Of a stretch of DNA of 64,000 bases, positions 11,277-40,755 are shown piece by piece (within the stretch, counting starts at the first letter, position 1; the number at the start of each line of letters is the position of its first letter). The stretch is from Litoditis marina. Taxonomy: Eukaryota > Nematoda > Chromadorea > Rhabditida > Rhabditidae. The notes beneath the pieces were generated by a model that was not told the DNA's origin, made no database searches, and was given only the letters and a program-made list of their open reading frames with translations. Location: positions 8,244,669 through 8,308,668 of the forward strand of contig OZ038439.1 of the NCBI GenBank assembly GCA_964036275.1, read 5' to 3'. A program made the translations under genes and the position numbers.

Positions 11277-11393
11277 CAACCATTTGATGGAATACTGTTG
11301 AAATGATTCATACAGTGAATCGCATGTCAGCCAGGTAATAACTTCTGGTCGGTAGCACGGGGAAGAAGATCCGGCTACCAGTATATACAGTTC
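11277..11393 (-). CDS. serially duplicated 117-bp exon, copy D
   Basis: Bounded on the minus strand by TAATTTACAG and GTAAGTTTTT, 117 bp, phase 0. The peptide includes SPCYRPEVITWLTCDSLYES and ends FQQYSIKWL. A partial copy lies at about 11536-11590 and a further diverged one at 11788-11901. The last has a stop in the second codon of the expected frame. Confidence 0.45.
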
Positions 11394-11787
11394 CTGTAAA
11401 TTATATAATGAAATAGAATTAAATCAAATTGATTGTACATGTTGCCCGACTCCGCGGTGTTTGTAGTTTGATCTCGTTAATTTCCCCAAATTAGGCTCAA
11501 AGTACAGAACCATGTATCGAGTTCAAACTACAACTTTTTCGGTAGCACGGGATATTAGGACCGTCCACCAGTATAAACAGTTCCTGTAAACTAAATAATG
11601 AAAATCAAATTGATTGTACATGTTGCTCGTTTTCGGTGTCTTTATTGTTTTGTATCTTTCATTTGCAAAATCATTTCACGTTTAGAGTTCAAACTACCAA
11701 AGTGATTGCATACTTTAGCTGAATTTAAAAAAATGCGTGTGAGGGTTACACTAAAACTGAGCCCAACCAGCTCTCAACTAAACTTAC

Positions 11788-11901
11788 CATGTGATGGGAT
11801 ACTGTAGATGATTCTTAGATCTTATGAAGAATCATGAGTGGTAGGTAATAAATGCTTGTCCACTCTGAATTGCGGGTAGCTACCCCGTCTGAACGTCATT
11901 C
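11788..11901 (-). pseudogene. diverged exon-like repeat, copy F
   Basis: Acceptor CAATTGCAG and donor GTAAGTTTAG match the layout of copies B and D. The expected frame meets TGA at codon two. Similarity to the other copies is limited to the segment around CAGGTAATAA-like and GGTAGC motifs. Confidence 0.35.
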
Positions 11902-12242
11902 CTGCAATTGAACAAACAGTATTAGATTAAATTAAATAAAGTTAACTAGACTGAAGTCAATGAAGTAATAAACTAAGATTAGTAAATACTATCTAAATAA
12001 ATAAAATTATTCATCGAATTTAAAGATACCCCATTTTGGCCTCTGCACCGGAGATGACCAATAAAACTAGGCCATTACTAGTCGTCGATACATTGTTTAA
12101 TATTGAGAAATTTGAAAAAATACTCGATGCAAAAAATATTTAAGAAATTTCAATTTCTAAATTTCTAGCGCTGCCAATTGGGTACTGAAACTACATAATT
12201 TGTAAATTTTAGAAATGAGTTCATAGTTCATTTTGTTAATAC

Positions 12243-12329
12243 TTTGTTTCCAACCTCCTTAATAGCACTATCCGAGCTGAATATATCCGGTGAATCATAC
12301 ATCACTAACGGAGATAAACGGAGGTCATC
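12243..12329 (-). CDS. candidate 29-codon exon, unknown gene
   Basis: Preceded on the minus strand by CAAATTTCAG and open in phase 0, with MYDSPDIFSSDSAIKEVGNK at its end. The donor GTATTAAC is weak. A second copy of the core (CGGTGAATCATACATCACTA) lies at about 12641-12660 after a longer 5' part whose frame is interrupted. It sits upstream of the 117-bp exon repeats and could belong to the same decaying gene. Confidence 0.35.
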
Positions 12330-12949
12330 CTGAAATTTGAATAAAAAATATCATTATGTTAAAATACGATAAAATCAGTAAATTTTGTTGGTTAAATAAG
12401 TGGAAAATATGAGTTTTCCTATTCTCGAAAACAAGCCTAAACCTAAACAGCGTATTTTTCTCGCTGTGTTTGTAGTTTTTCTCGTTGCTTCTCCATCGAA
12501 AGTCAAATAAAGTATGGTGAGCATCGAAATTTTCTCGAATGAATTTGAAAAAAAGATCATTTTTGCAATACTTTGACTCGTCCTCACTGATGTATGTTTC
12601 CAACCTTCCCAACAACAGCACTATCCGAGCTGAATATATCCGGTGAATCATACATCACTAACAGAGATAGACGAAGGATACAAATGCAGAAAACGCAGGA
12701 AATGTTCGAAGACTGACCACACAACGATCATCCTGTAAATTCAAAAATTATCATTATGTTGAAATACGTACGGTACAACCAATACTAAAAACTTAGTCAG
12801 TTAAGTCAGTGAGAAATATGGGTTTTCTGTTTCTCAAAAGTGTGTAGTTTGAATTCGCAGCTTTTTGATCGCAATTCGAATAAATTATGGCGACTATGGA
12901 GATCAAACTACACAAAACAGCACATCATGAAACTAGAAGACTTGAAAAA

Positions 12950-14950
12950 ACTAGCTCACCTCCCGAAATCGATCCCAATCCATTGCCAACCATATAGAAT
13001 AGCGAACATCTGACCAATGAAGTGAATACAGACTTGAAAAGATCAGATCCAACAGTTCACGATGAATTCAGTAAGCTGACAGAACTGAAATCAGGAAAAT
13101 GACCAAAATAAAAATACAAATCTACTCGTTTTGTTATACATTGTAAGTATGTTATGAAAACACTGGCCAAAGTTCTGACCCCGCTCGAGAAAAAAAGATT
13201 ATTCGAAAAGTCTCATGCACGTTTCTCATAGTTTCATCACAACACCAAAGTGTGACTAGTGGAATTAAATATGTGAAATCGCTTGATTTTGTCTGAAAAA
13301 CCGGCAAGTTTTCCCAAAACGAACACAAACAGAGTCTTTTTTTTTGCAATTCTTTGGCTATTTGGCTAATTTTATTGGAATGTTTCGAACCTCTCCACTG
13401 ACATCCTGATTCGAACTATGAAGCTCCGGGTCCAAAATTGCAGCAACAAGAAGACAATGACCACAATACCAGAACACGAGATAGGTACGTATCGAAGATC
13501 CTGTACAATTTGTATGATTATGAATTTTCAAGAACAAAATAGAATCAGATCGTTCCAAAAACGTCCTATACGGTGTAACTTACCCTATCTCACTGTGTTT
13601 GTAGTTTGATCTATCTGAAGTACCGAGATCAAATTACAACAAAAATTATCGATTACGTCAAACTACAACACCTGGTTCTTAAATTCCGTAATACGCAGGA
13701 AACCACATCAGTTCACATGCAAGTCACCGCCAGATTAAGGTTTTGTGAAATTATTAGAACCTTGACATGTTCTGTCCCATACAAGCTATTCAACTTATTC
13801 CTTTTCAAACTAAATAATATTGTAATCATCTTCGCTTCCAACTATTGTAAACTTACCGTGCTACTGATCACAACTGGATAGTGTCTGTCTGATGTCAATC
13901 TGAGAACTACAGTATCCAATCACAACACAGATAAGATATCTCAATAAATCGACAATCTACCTGCAAAGATGAATAAAATAATAATTATGTAACTGACGAT
14001 AATGACTTGATATTAACTAAAACAACACATTGCTTTGAAATTCGCAAATTAAGTAAAAAACGTGATCATATCAGCAAGTTCGACAATTGACAGCCTCTTT
14101 TGTAGCGGCCCCGACGAGAGAAAGTGCAGATCAAAAGGACTGAGATCTTATTCTGTCTTATTCTGTCTGCGGTCTCATTGACACCCATGATTTCTCGCTT
14201 TTGTAGCAGAAAACTGTTTCTAACGTTTCTGAGAGGGTACTAGGGGTCCTTAAAACTCGGACATTTTGAACTTTGCCCACCATGTCTGATCGAATCCGGA
14301 AAAAAGTCAGAACTGCACTCTCTAGCCAGCATAATAGATCAAAAACGGAAAACCACCAACTAGCCAAACCGTCCACTAAACCGGCCTTGCCTGAATGCCT
14401 GGAATCAAGAACTTGATTAACCTTGAATATGCATTTGTTTCAAGAAAGATTGCGAGTGATCAAAAAGTGCGGTAGTATTCGGTGGTATCTCCTACTATTC
14501 CGGTCTAATTCACATGGAACAAAATTATACAAAGATGAATTAAAATAGAATTAAAGTTTTTGAGAATGAAATTAATTGACAGTGTTTTGAAAATAAGTAA
14601 ACCCACCAGCACCACAACAGTAGACTCCACAATAACAACAAAATTCTGCCAAATAACTGGACAGTTCACCACATATAAAAAAAACACGAGTAGAATAGCA
14701 CTGAAAATATTGGATGTACTGAACTAGTTATAATCGAAACTGTGAAAAAATAGATTTTTTTTAAAAATCAGAATGGTTAGACAAATACAACGAGATAAAG
14801 CACAGTCTTTTCTGATCCAAATCAAATGTAGTTGTTGAATGCAGCCTTCTGGGAAAAGATTGGATGCACTGTGGTAGGTTATGTAAATATGACCATCTGC
14901 TGAACTAGAATAGGGAAACTTCGAATAAATAAAAAAGGTTAAAACTACAA
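12950..14950. other. stretch with weak exon-like fragments only
   Basis: A minus-strand segment about 12972-13055 is open between TTTTCAAG and GTGAGC, but its upstream part has stops in all frames. The segment 14095-14210 belongs to the dispersed family also at 2100-2230. A minus-strand segment near 14600 is open in more than one frame and cannot be assigned. No gene model supported. Confidence 0.35.
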
Positions 14951-14956
14951 ATGTAC

Positions 14957-15053
14957 CTTGTGATGTTACTTGGAGAAGACTGATAAATACGTTCTCCGTG
15001 CTATGTTCGAGTAAATCCACCCATACGCTCCATCCAACCTCCCTTGTTAATGT
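14957..15053 (-). CDS. candidate exon, unknown gene
   Basis: Minus-strand acceptor TTTTTCCAG and donor GTACATTTG flank 97 bp open in phase 0. The peptide includes EVGWSVWVDLLEHS and then ENVFISLLQVTSQ. It leaves one base for the next codon. The next downstream acceptor does not give an open continuation, so the gene model stops here. No family recognised. Confidence 0.4.
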
Positions 15054-15956
15054 CTGGAAAAATTAAAATATACTCGTTTCCATGTCTCGATGTCCTTCTA
15101 CAGTAATCTGTCAACTAATCAGGACGCTTGTTTTCTAACGACCCATTCAATAGTTTGGTTTCATACTTTCATAGTTTGTAGTATCAAACATGCAGAAGAT
15201 ACTAACAAAATTTGGAGAGAATCCAAAACGCTAACATAGCAAACAGTTGGATTCTATAAAAATCGGAGTATTTGTCCTAAAAACAAACTAGAACAACTGC
15301 ATCCTGAGCAAAAAAGAAAAATAGTACAATTCTGTAGCATAACATTCTACTAGTAAAACAGCTGGTTGTATCGATTGACTAGTAGTTAAAGTTTATCAAA
15401 TTCAAAGGAACAAGTATATAATGGAAAATATCAAACTCACTGTTAGTTTTGTTAGTGGTTTTAGTTCTTTGTTAGTGGTGTGGTGGGGACTGAAAATAGC
15501 AAATTTATCATAGTCGTTCTCGCTATAACATGGAAAATCTACAGTATCTAAAAGAAAACAATTTTTTTTCGAAAATATCAATAATCTGGTAATCTTCTTT
15601 TTTCACAGAAACATCTATGTGAATGCGACGTTTCTAATAGGGAACAAAGGTATACTGTAGAATTCCACGCGTGATTGAAATTGACGATAGTCCCATTTTA
15701 AACTTGTTTGGACGAAAAACCAACAGTGTAAAACTACTGCAATGTCAAAACGTACATTGGTTTTGTACTGCTCAAAAAAACACAAAACAAGTATTTTTTT
15801 TATAGAAAAACAAATCTTAACTTGTTTTTCAGACATATATGCACTAAGAAAAATGCCTCTAATTCCGTTGTTAATACCACCCCTGAAAAAAGTCCCAAGT
15901 TGTAGTTTGTAGTCTGATCTCACCTCTGGCTCCCCTACGGCTGGCTCCCGAGCCTC
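15054..15956. other. 3' flank of the large minus-strand gene
   Basis: Downstream of the stop at 15957-15959. A minus-strand segment at about 15830-15890 follows a TTTTTTCAG acceptor and stays open in a frame that could join exon 24 read in an alternative phase. This leaves a possible alternative C-terminus. No clear polyadenylation signal could be singled out. The rest is AT-rich without exon structure. Confidence 0.4.
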
Positions 15957-33273
<17,317 letters not shown>

Positions 33274-33659
33274 AGTCTCGCTGTAGGTGAAAATATTATG
33301 ACACTTTTTTCAATTTCTTGCCGTTCGCTTATTTCACGCGCGCCACGCGATATAAGGCAGACATGCTAATTTCTAATCTAATGTGATCACGTACTCCAAT
33401 CAAACGCAGGCTAATTTGTAGGAAAACACGCGTTAAAAAAAGAGATTTACTTTCTGAGAATGGATTGAATAGAACGATAGTTCACATAGTTATATTACTG
33501 TGCTCAGTAAAAGATTATATTTTTGATCACACCTTTTTCACCAAGTGCAATATTTTCAAGAGTTCATCGTTTACTGAGCACATTAATATAAATATAACAT
33601 CCAAAACGTACTGGTGACACAAATATATTTTGTTCAAATAAATATCCAAATGTAGTCCA
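33274..33659. promoter_or_regulatory. upstream region (outron/promoter side) of the large gene
   Basis: On the minus strand the region ends in TTTTCACCTACAG, nine bases before the ATG, which fits a trans-splice acceptor. The body is AT-rich. AAAGATTATATTTTTGATCA near 33510 and the stretch up to 33600 contain no recognisable core promoter element. Assignment as promoter is by position only. Confidence 0.35.
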
Positions 33660-33854
33660 CATAGTTTCTACTGTAACTCCTACAGTAAACTTTCGGGTTT
33701 TCCAATGACAATTTTGGAATGCAAACTTCACAAAAGTTTAATTACACTGTAAGAGAGACTCAGAATAGAATGTGAAACTTTTTCAATTTAAATTTGCATA
33801 ACTGGTACCAGAAGTTCCGCATTCCAACTGTAGGAGTCTCCGTAGGAATGGAAA
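33660..33854. mobile_element. palindromic MITE, left part, split by tandem Helitrons
   Basis: ATAGTTTCTACTG and CTCCTACAGTAA on the left, ACTGTAGGAGTCTCCGTAGG and AATGGAAA on the right. The missing terminus TCACTATA is found at 48137-48144, on the far side of the Helitron pair. Confidence 0.75.
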
Positions 33855-35481
33855 TCTTTATTTTATAAAGGCGGACGGGGGTTTTGACATGATTTTTCAC
33901 CCTTGCTGTATTTCCGCGCGCGTAGCGCGCCATGCCGTATAGACTTTTTGTTCATTTTAAAAATTCCTGTATATAAATATCGTCAGGTCGCGATTCATGT
34001 ATGAATTTTGTGAAAATGTACATGCACGCGTGCACAGTACGTCCAAACGTCGTGCATTTTCCGCCAAAAAGTAAAATTTTCGTGTTTCAGGAGTTGTAGT
34101 GGCTGGCATGTTGATTTTTACAAATCGCTGTAATAATAACAAAGTTTGCCTAAATAGTTTCCAATCGATTGGGCAATGAATTTTTTTTTCAAATTTTGCG
34201 AGGCGCGCGCTGCGCGTGTTTTAAAAAGGTAAACTTTTTGCAAAAAAAACTTGTTTTCTGATTTTCTCAAAAACGGCGAATGAGCTCGGGCTAAAAAGCT
34301 TACTGGGTCGTAGAACTTTTGACGGCGGTCATTCTGAAGCAAAAATTTTGGGTCCAGCCGCAACTTTGCGCGCGACGCGCGCGCGACAAGCGCGATTTTC
34401 AGATCTCAGAGATGAAAAGTCGTGAAAACACAAGCTCTACGGCGGCAGAACCGTATTAGGCCACTGAATTCGAATCTTTTAAAAAAATTTGAAAAAAATT
34501 AATTTATCGATTTTTTGGGCCCGAAACGTGTTTTTGGCTAAATTGAGCCCCGTTGCACGCTTCTACCGACCGGCGGAATGAATTTGAAGAGCTGGAATTA
34601 GTTTTAAATTTTGCGCAAAACTTGGGCGCACCTGAATAGCTGCAAATTTTGCAATTTCTGCAGGCGCGCGGCGCGTAATGATGCGTAGATCAAAAAAAAT
34701 TCAAAAACGGCAAAAGTCAGACTTGTCCGATTGGGCTGAAATTTGGAACATGTGTACATTTGGGCAGTCCGCATCTTTGCTGAGAATTTCAAAAAATTTC
34801 GTATAGTTGCGCGCGCACGCTGTAACGTTGAAATTTCAAAGTAGGTCAAATTTTTTTTGACCTACATCATTTTGTTCGTCTTGTTTTGAAATGTTGCGCT
34901 GTGCAAAAAAGAAAAAAAAAGTTGACCAAAAATTTTTCACAATGGCTTACCGAAAGTCGTGTTTTGATAGTGATTACGCGCCGGCGCGCACCGCGCGCTT
35001 TTGTGTTTTTTCTCTTATTCATTGTTGAATCGAATAGAGATTTTCCCAAGGGATTCGAAAATGTACGACTCATTTCATGAAAATGATTTTGAATCATGTT
35101 TATACTGGTTTTCCTGAAAAGTGGAAAATTTTTCAATTTTGGCGGTTTTGATCCACCTGTGAGGTCGTAAGTTGACCTTTGATCGCAGTTTTTTGATGGA
35201 ATGTAGAGAATTTCACTACAATCAGTTTGACATCTCACAATCATCAGTCGGTTCACACAAAACTGAACAAGAGCCGTCAGAAGGTCGATTTTGGACATTG
35301 ACTTTTTCAACCAGCCATCTGGCAGCCTAATGATCTACATGGAAAGGTAGAACTTGAAGAGTAGATCATTTTCGTGAAAAAAACTTTCTCCTATCTTCAA
35401 CATTGAGCTAGCAAGAGGTCAACGCGCGCCGCGACCTCCGGGGCCCGACCATATACCAGCGAGCTGACCCTCCAGTGCCGG

Positions 35482-35552
35482 AAACAGGATAGCACAGCGA
35501 TTGCGTGTTTGATTGCAGTCTGAGGACGCGGGTTCGATCCCGCCTGAAGACA
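35482..35552 (+). other. tRNA-like segment in Helitron copy 1
   Basis: ATAGCACAGCGATTGCGTG resembles a D-arm/A-box, and GCGGGTTCGATCCCGCC is a perfect T-arm with a GCGGG/CCCGC stem. The acceptor stem is only partly complementary. A captured, decayed tRNA gene is likely. An identical copy lies at 42623-42693. Confidence 0.6.
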
Positions 35553-37132
35553 GTAGTCAAGCGCCGGTTTTGCAAAATATTCTCATTTTTTGCATTACTA
35601 TTTTATGATTATATGTACAAAAGTGAACTTCTTAGTAAAGTTTACAAGTTTCTAATGTTACCTACAACTATTTTTTTCAAGAAAACTCAAATTCCGGCCA
35701 AATTCGGAGGTTTGGCCTCTGGTTTGGAGGGAATTTCAAGGGAATGATCTGAAAATGAGGTGATTATTGGGTAAAACGATGCGCTGAACATTTCTAGACT
35801 AATTTCAGGACACGTACTACGACGTGAAACACGTGAAATGCTTTTTTGTGGGCCGAAACTGACAATTTTTTGAAGCTTGAAATAGAAGTTTCATTGGTTG
35901 TGGACGGCCGTGTGGGTTTATGGGTGGGGATATGTGAGTGAAAGTTGTTTCTCCCCCTAGAAAACTTCACGGGCTTTCTAATGATGTATTGTGTGAAAAG
36001 TTTCGTTCACCCAATTTTTCACAAAAAGTTGTAAACCAAAATCTGCGAGGTCAAATTCACTGATGACGAAATTTAGAGCCGGGGTCAACTAGTAAACTAG
36101 TCCAAAATGATGGTAGGGGGCTGAAAGTTGGTAACCTGGTATCTGAGGTATCTATGGACCTATTCTGAAAGTTGTGTGATGATATCTTCAAAATTGCCAA
36201 AAAACTGTGATTTATAAGCAACGGTTTTGGCACTTTTTGGGGGTGGCTAAACTGGAAAAACTGTCCAAACACAATGTTTTGATGCGGAAACTACTTGAAT
36301 GAAGTTTTCAACTATGGCGATTTCAAATATAAACACTAAAATGTCACTGGGTGGTTGTAATTACACGTAAACGTGGCAGGCTGGCTCAAAGGGTGGCACC
36401 AAAGTAAACGGTGTCAGCTATCGGACCAGCTCGACATCATTTTCAGAACTCGAGGAATAGTTTTTCGGAATCAGCGCCAAATTCTGAAACGACTAATTGT
36501 TGAGTTTAACGATTTCCACGTATTTCACGTTTTTCTCAACTTCGGCCCAGAATCTAAAAATGTGGATTTTTGTCATTTTGAGGCATCTCGTTGGAAGGTT
36601 AAAAATAGACAGAAAGTTCTGAAATTTGAAACATGTGTAGGTAAAAGCAAGACTAGTGCACACTGAAAAAATGTGTGGGGTGAAAATGGGAAAAAAATAT
36701 TTTTTTCTTAAACATCATAAAACAGTGTAATCAACCACGTAGATTCCGAATATCAATGTCAGAATGCCAAAAAAGTCAGTTTACACGTGTGAAATGGGAA
36801 AGATGTGCGCTCTCCTCTCTATAAAGCTGGTAAGGGGGTTTCGTTGGTTTTTTCGGAAGTCTTTACATGCACCTTGTTAGCGCAGTTGTGAACGGATTTG
36901 TCTGATTTTTGCAACAAATGTTGCGCAAAGCTGTGACTACGAAAGAACGTTTGAATTTTGTCAATATCTAATTTGCGCGGCGCGCAGCGACGCGATTTCT
37001 CGGGCGCAAGCCAGCCATAATCCTGGAAAAGCGCATTTCACTTGTGATACTGGCTCGTTTGCATTATTTTTACTAGGCAAAAAGGCTTAGGCTTAGGCCA
37101 ACCATGTTTCCTAGAAGAACTCGTTTCACAAC

Positions 37133-40100
37133 ACTCATTCACTCACTCAAAGTGTTCCAAACATCAATTGAAAAAATCAGCCAATTCGGAGTCAAAAAAG
37201 TTTTTCCACCATGTGGGGGACCCTTATGTGAAAAACAGATTTTGGTCAAAATTGAAAAGTTGTAGTTTCACGCTCAAACTTTCAGCATCACTCACTCAAA
37301 GTGTTCTAAACAACATTTGCAAGAATCAGCCGATTCGGAGTCAAAAAAGTTTTTGCACCATGTGGGGGACCCTTATGTGAAAAACAGATTTTGGTCAAAA
37401 TTGAAAAGTTGTAGTTTTACGCTCAAACTTTCAGCATCACTCACTCAAAGTGTTCTAAACAACAATTGAAAAAATCAGCCAATTCGGAGTCAAAAAAGTT
37501 TTTCCACCATGTGGGGGACCCTTATGTGAAAAACAGATTTTGGTCAAAATTGAAAAGTTGTAGTTTTACGCTCAAACTTTCAGCATCATTCACTCAAAGT
37601 GTTCTAAACAACATATGCAAGAATCAGCCGATTCGGAGTCAAAAAAGTTTTTGCACCATGTGGGGGACCCTTATGTGAAAAACAGATTTTGGTCAAAATT
37701 GAAAAGTTGTAGTTTCACGCTCAAACTTTCAGCATCACTCACTCAAAGTGTTCTAAACAACATTTGCAAGAATCAGCCGATTCGGAGTCAAAAAAGTTTT
37801 TGCACCATGTGGGGGACCCTTATGTGAAAAACAGATTTTGGTCAAAATTGAAAAGTTGTAGTTTTACGCTCAAACTTTCAGCATCACTCACTCAAAGTGT
37901 TCTAAACAACAATTGAAAAAATCAGCCAATTCGGAGTCAAAAAAGTTTTTCCACCATGTGGGGGACCCTTATGTGAAAAACAGATTTTGGTCAAAATTGA
38001 AAAGTTGTAGTTTTACGCTCAAACTTTCAGCATCATTCACTCAAAGTGTTCTAAACAACATATGCAAGAATCAGCCGATTCGGAGTCAAAAAAGTTTTTC
38101 CACCATGTGGGGGACCCTTATGTGAAAAACAGATTTTGGTCAAAATTGAAAAGTTGTAGTTTTACGCTCAAACTTTCAGCATCACTCACTCAAAGTGTTC
38201 TAAACAACATTTGCAAGAATCAGCCGATTCGAAGTCAAAAAAGTTTTTGCACCATGTGGGGGACCCTTATGTGAAAAACAGATATTGGTCAAAATTTAAA
38301 AGTTGTAGTTTTACGCTCAAACTTTCAGCATCACTCACTCAAAGTGTTCCAAACATCAATTGAAAAAATCAGCCAATTCGGAGTCAAAAAAGTTTTTCCA
38401 CCATGTGGGGGACCCTTATGTGAAAAACAGATTTTGGTCAAAATTGAAAAGTTGTAGTTTCACGCTCAAACTTTCAGCATCACTCACTCAAAGTGTTCTA
38501 AACAACATTTGCAAGAATCAGCCGATTCGGAGTCAAAAAAGTTTTTGCACCATGTGGGGGACCCTTATGTGAAAAACAGATTTTGGTCAAAATTGAAAAG
38601 TTGTAGTTTCACGCTCAAACTTTCAGCATCACTCACTCAAAGTGTTCTAAACAACATTTGGAAAAATCAGCCGATTCGGAGTCAAAAAAGTTTTTGCACC
38701 ATGTGGGGGACCCTTATGTGAAAAACAGATTTTGGTCAAAATTGAAAAGTTGTAGTTTCACGCTCAAACTTTCAGCATCACTCACTCAAAGTGTTCTAAA
38801 CAACATTTGCAAGAATCAGCCGATTCGGAGTCAAAAAAGTTTTTGCACCATGTGGGGGACCCTTATGTGAAAAACAGATTTTGGTCAAAATTGAAAAGTT
38901 GTAGTTTCACGCTCAAACTTTCAGCATCACTCACTCAAAGTGTTCTAAACAACATTTGGAAAAATCAGCCGATTCGGAGTCAAAAAAGTTTTTGCACCAT
39001 GTGGGGGACCCTTATGTGAAAAACAGATTTTGGTCAAAATTGAAAAGTTGTAGTTTCACGCTCAAACTTTCAGCATCACTCACTCAAAGTGTTCTAAACA
39101 ACATTTGCAAGAATCAGCCGATTCGGAGTCAAAAAAGTTTTTGCACCATGTGGGGGACCCTTATGTGAAAAACAGATTTTGGTCAAAATTGAAAAGTTGT
39201 AGTTTTACGCTCAAACTTTCAGCATCACTCACTCAAAGTGTTCTAAACAACAATTGAAAAAATCAGCCAATTCGGAGTCAAAAAAGTTTTTCCACCATGT
39301 GGGGGACCCTTATGTGAAAAACAGATTTTGGTCAAAATTGAAAAGTTGTAGTTTTACGCTCAAACTTTCAGCATCATTCACTCAAAGTGTTCTAAACAAC
39401 ATATGCAAGAATCAGCCGATTCGGAGTCAAAAAAGTTTTTCCACCATGTGGGGGACCCTTATGTGAAAAACAGATTTTGGTCAAAATTGAAAAGTTGTAG
39501 TTTTACGCTCAAACTTTCAGCATCACTCACTCAAAGTGTTCTAAACAACATTTGCAAAAATCAGCCGATTCGAAGTCAAAAAAGTTTTTGCACCATGTGG
39601 GGGACCCTTATGTGAAAAACAGATTTTGGTCAAAATTTAAAAGTTGTAGTTTCACGCTCAAACTTCCAGCATCACTCACTCAAAGTGTTCTAAACAACAT
39701 TTGCAAGAATCAGCCGATTCGGAGTCAAAAAAGTTTTTGCACCATGTGGGGGACCCTTATGTGAAAAACAGATTTTGGTCAAAATTGAAAAGTTGTAGTT
39801 TTACGCTCAAACTTCCAGCATCACTCACTCAAAGTGTTCTAAACAACATTTGCAAGAATCAGCCGATTCGGAGTCAAAAAAGTTTTTGCACCATGTGGGG
39901 GACCCTTATGTGAAAAACAGATTTTGGTCAAAATTGAAAAGTTGTAGTTTCACGCTCAAACTTTCAGCATCACTCACTCAAAGTGTTCTAAACAACATTT
40001 GGAAAAATCAGCCGATTCGGAGTCAAAAAAGTTTTTGCACCATGTGGGGGACCCTTATGTGAAAAACAGATTTTGGTCAAAATTGAAAAGTTGTAGTTTC

Positions 40101-40755
40101 ACGCTCAAACTTTCAGCATCACTCACTCAAAGTGTTCTAAACAACATTTGCAAGAATCAGCCGATTCGGAGTCAAAAAAGTTTTTGCACCATGTGGGGGA
40201 CCCTTATGTGAAAAACAGATTTTGGTCAAAATTGAAAAGTTGTAGTTTTACGCTCAAACTTTCAGCATCACTCACTCAAAGTGTTCTAAACAACATTTGC
40301 AAAAATCAGCCGATTCGGAGTCAAAAAAGTTTTTGCACCATGTGGGGGACCCTTATGTGAAAAACAGATTTTGGTCAAAATTGAAAAGTTGTAGTTTTAC
40401 GCTCAAACTTTCAGCATCACTCACTCAAAGTGTTCTAAACAACATTTGCAAGAATCAGCCGATTCGGAGTCAAAAAAGTTTTTGCACCATGTGGGGGACC
40501 CTTATGTGAAAAACAGATTTTGGTCAAAATTGAAAAGTTGTAGTTTCACGCTCAAACTTTCAGCATCACTCACTCAAAGTGTTCTAAACAACATTTGGAA
40601 AAATCAGCCGATTCGGAGTCAAAAAAGTTTTTGCACCATGTGGGGGACCCTTATGTGAAAAACAGATTTTGGTCAAAATTGAAAAGTTGTAGTTTTACGC
40701 TCAAACTTTCAGCATCACTCACTCAAAGTGTTCTAAACAACATTTGGAAAAATAA
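37133..40755. repeat. 149-bp satellite array in Helitron copy 1, about 24 units
   Basis: A unit contains TCACTCAAAGTGTTCTAAAC, GATTCGGAGTCAAAAAAG, CACCATGTGGGGGACCCTTA and GTTGTAGTTTCACGCTCAAA. The period is exactly 149 bp. Variants at CAATTGAAAAAATCAGCCAA, CATATGCAAG, CATTTGCAAG and CATTTGGAAA define unit types ordered in larger blocks: trimers of 447 bp (37466 and 37913) and dimers of 298 bp (38509 and 38807). The 70-codon frames that recur along the array are by-products of the repeat. No coding evidence. Confidence 0.95.

Noticed and set aside
14505..14687. Hydrophobic 60-codon minus-strand frame as a membrane protein
   Set aside because: The start lacks context and the same segment is open in another frame that gives a cysteine-rich peptide. 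Neither could be joined to a neighbour.
37083..37105. Telomere-like TTAGGC repeat inside the Helitron
   Set aside because: Only about two and a half units (GGCTTAGGCTTAGGC). Too short to suggest an internal telomere.
37133..40755. CRISPR-like array
   Set aside because: Units are contiguous 149-bp repeats without unique spacers, in a nematode genome.
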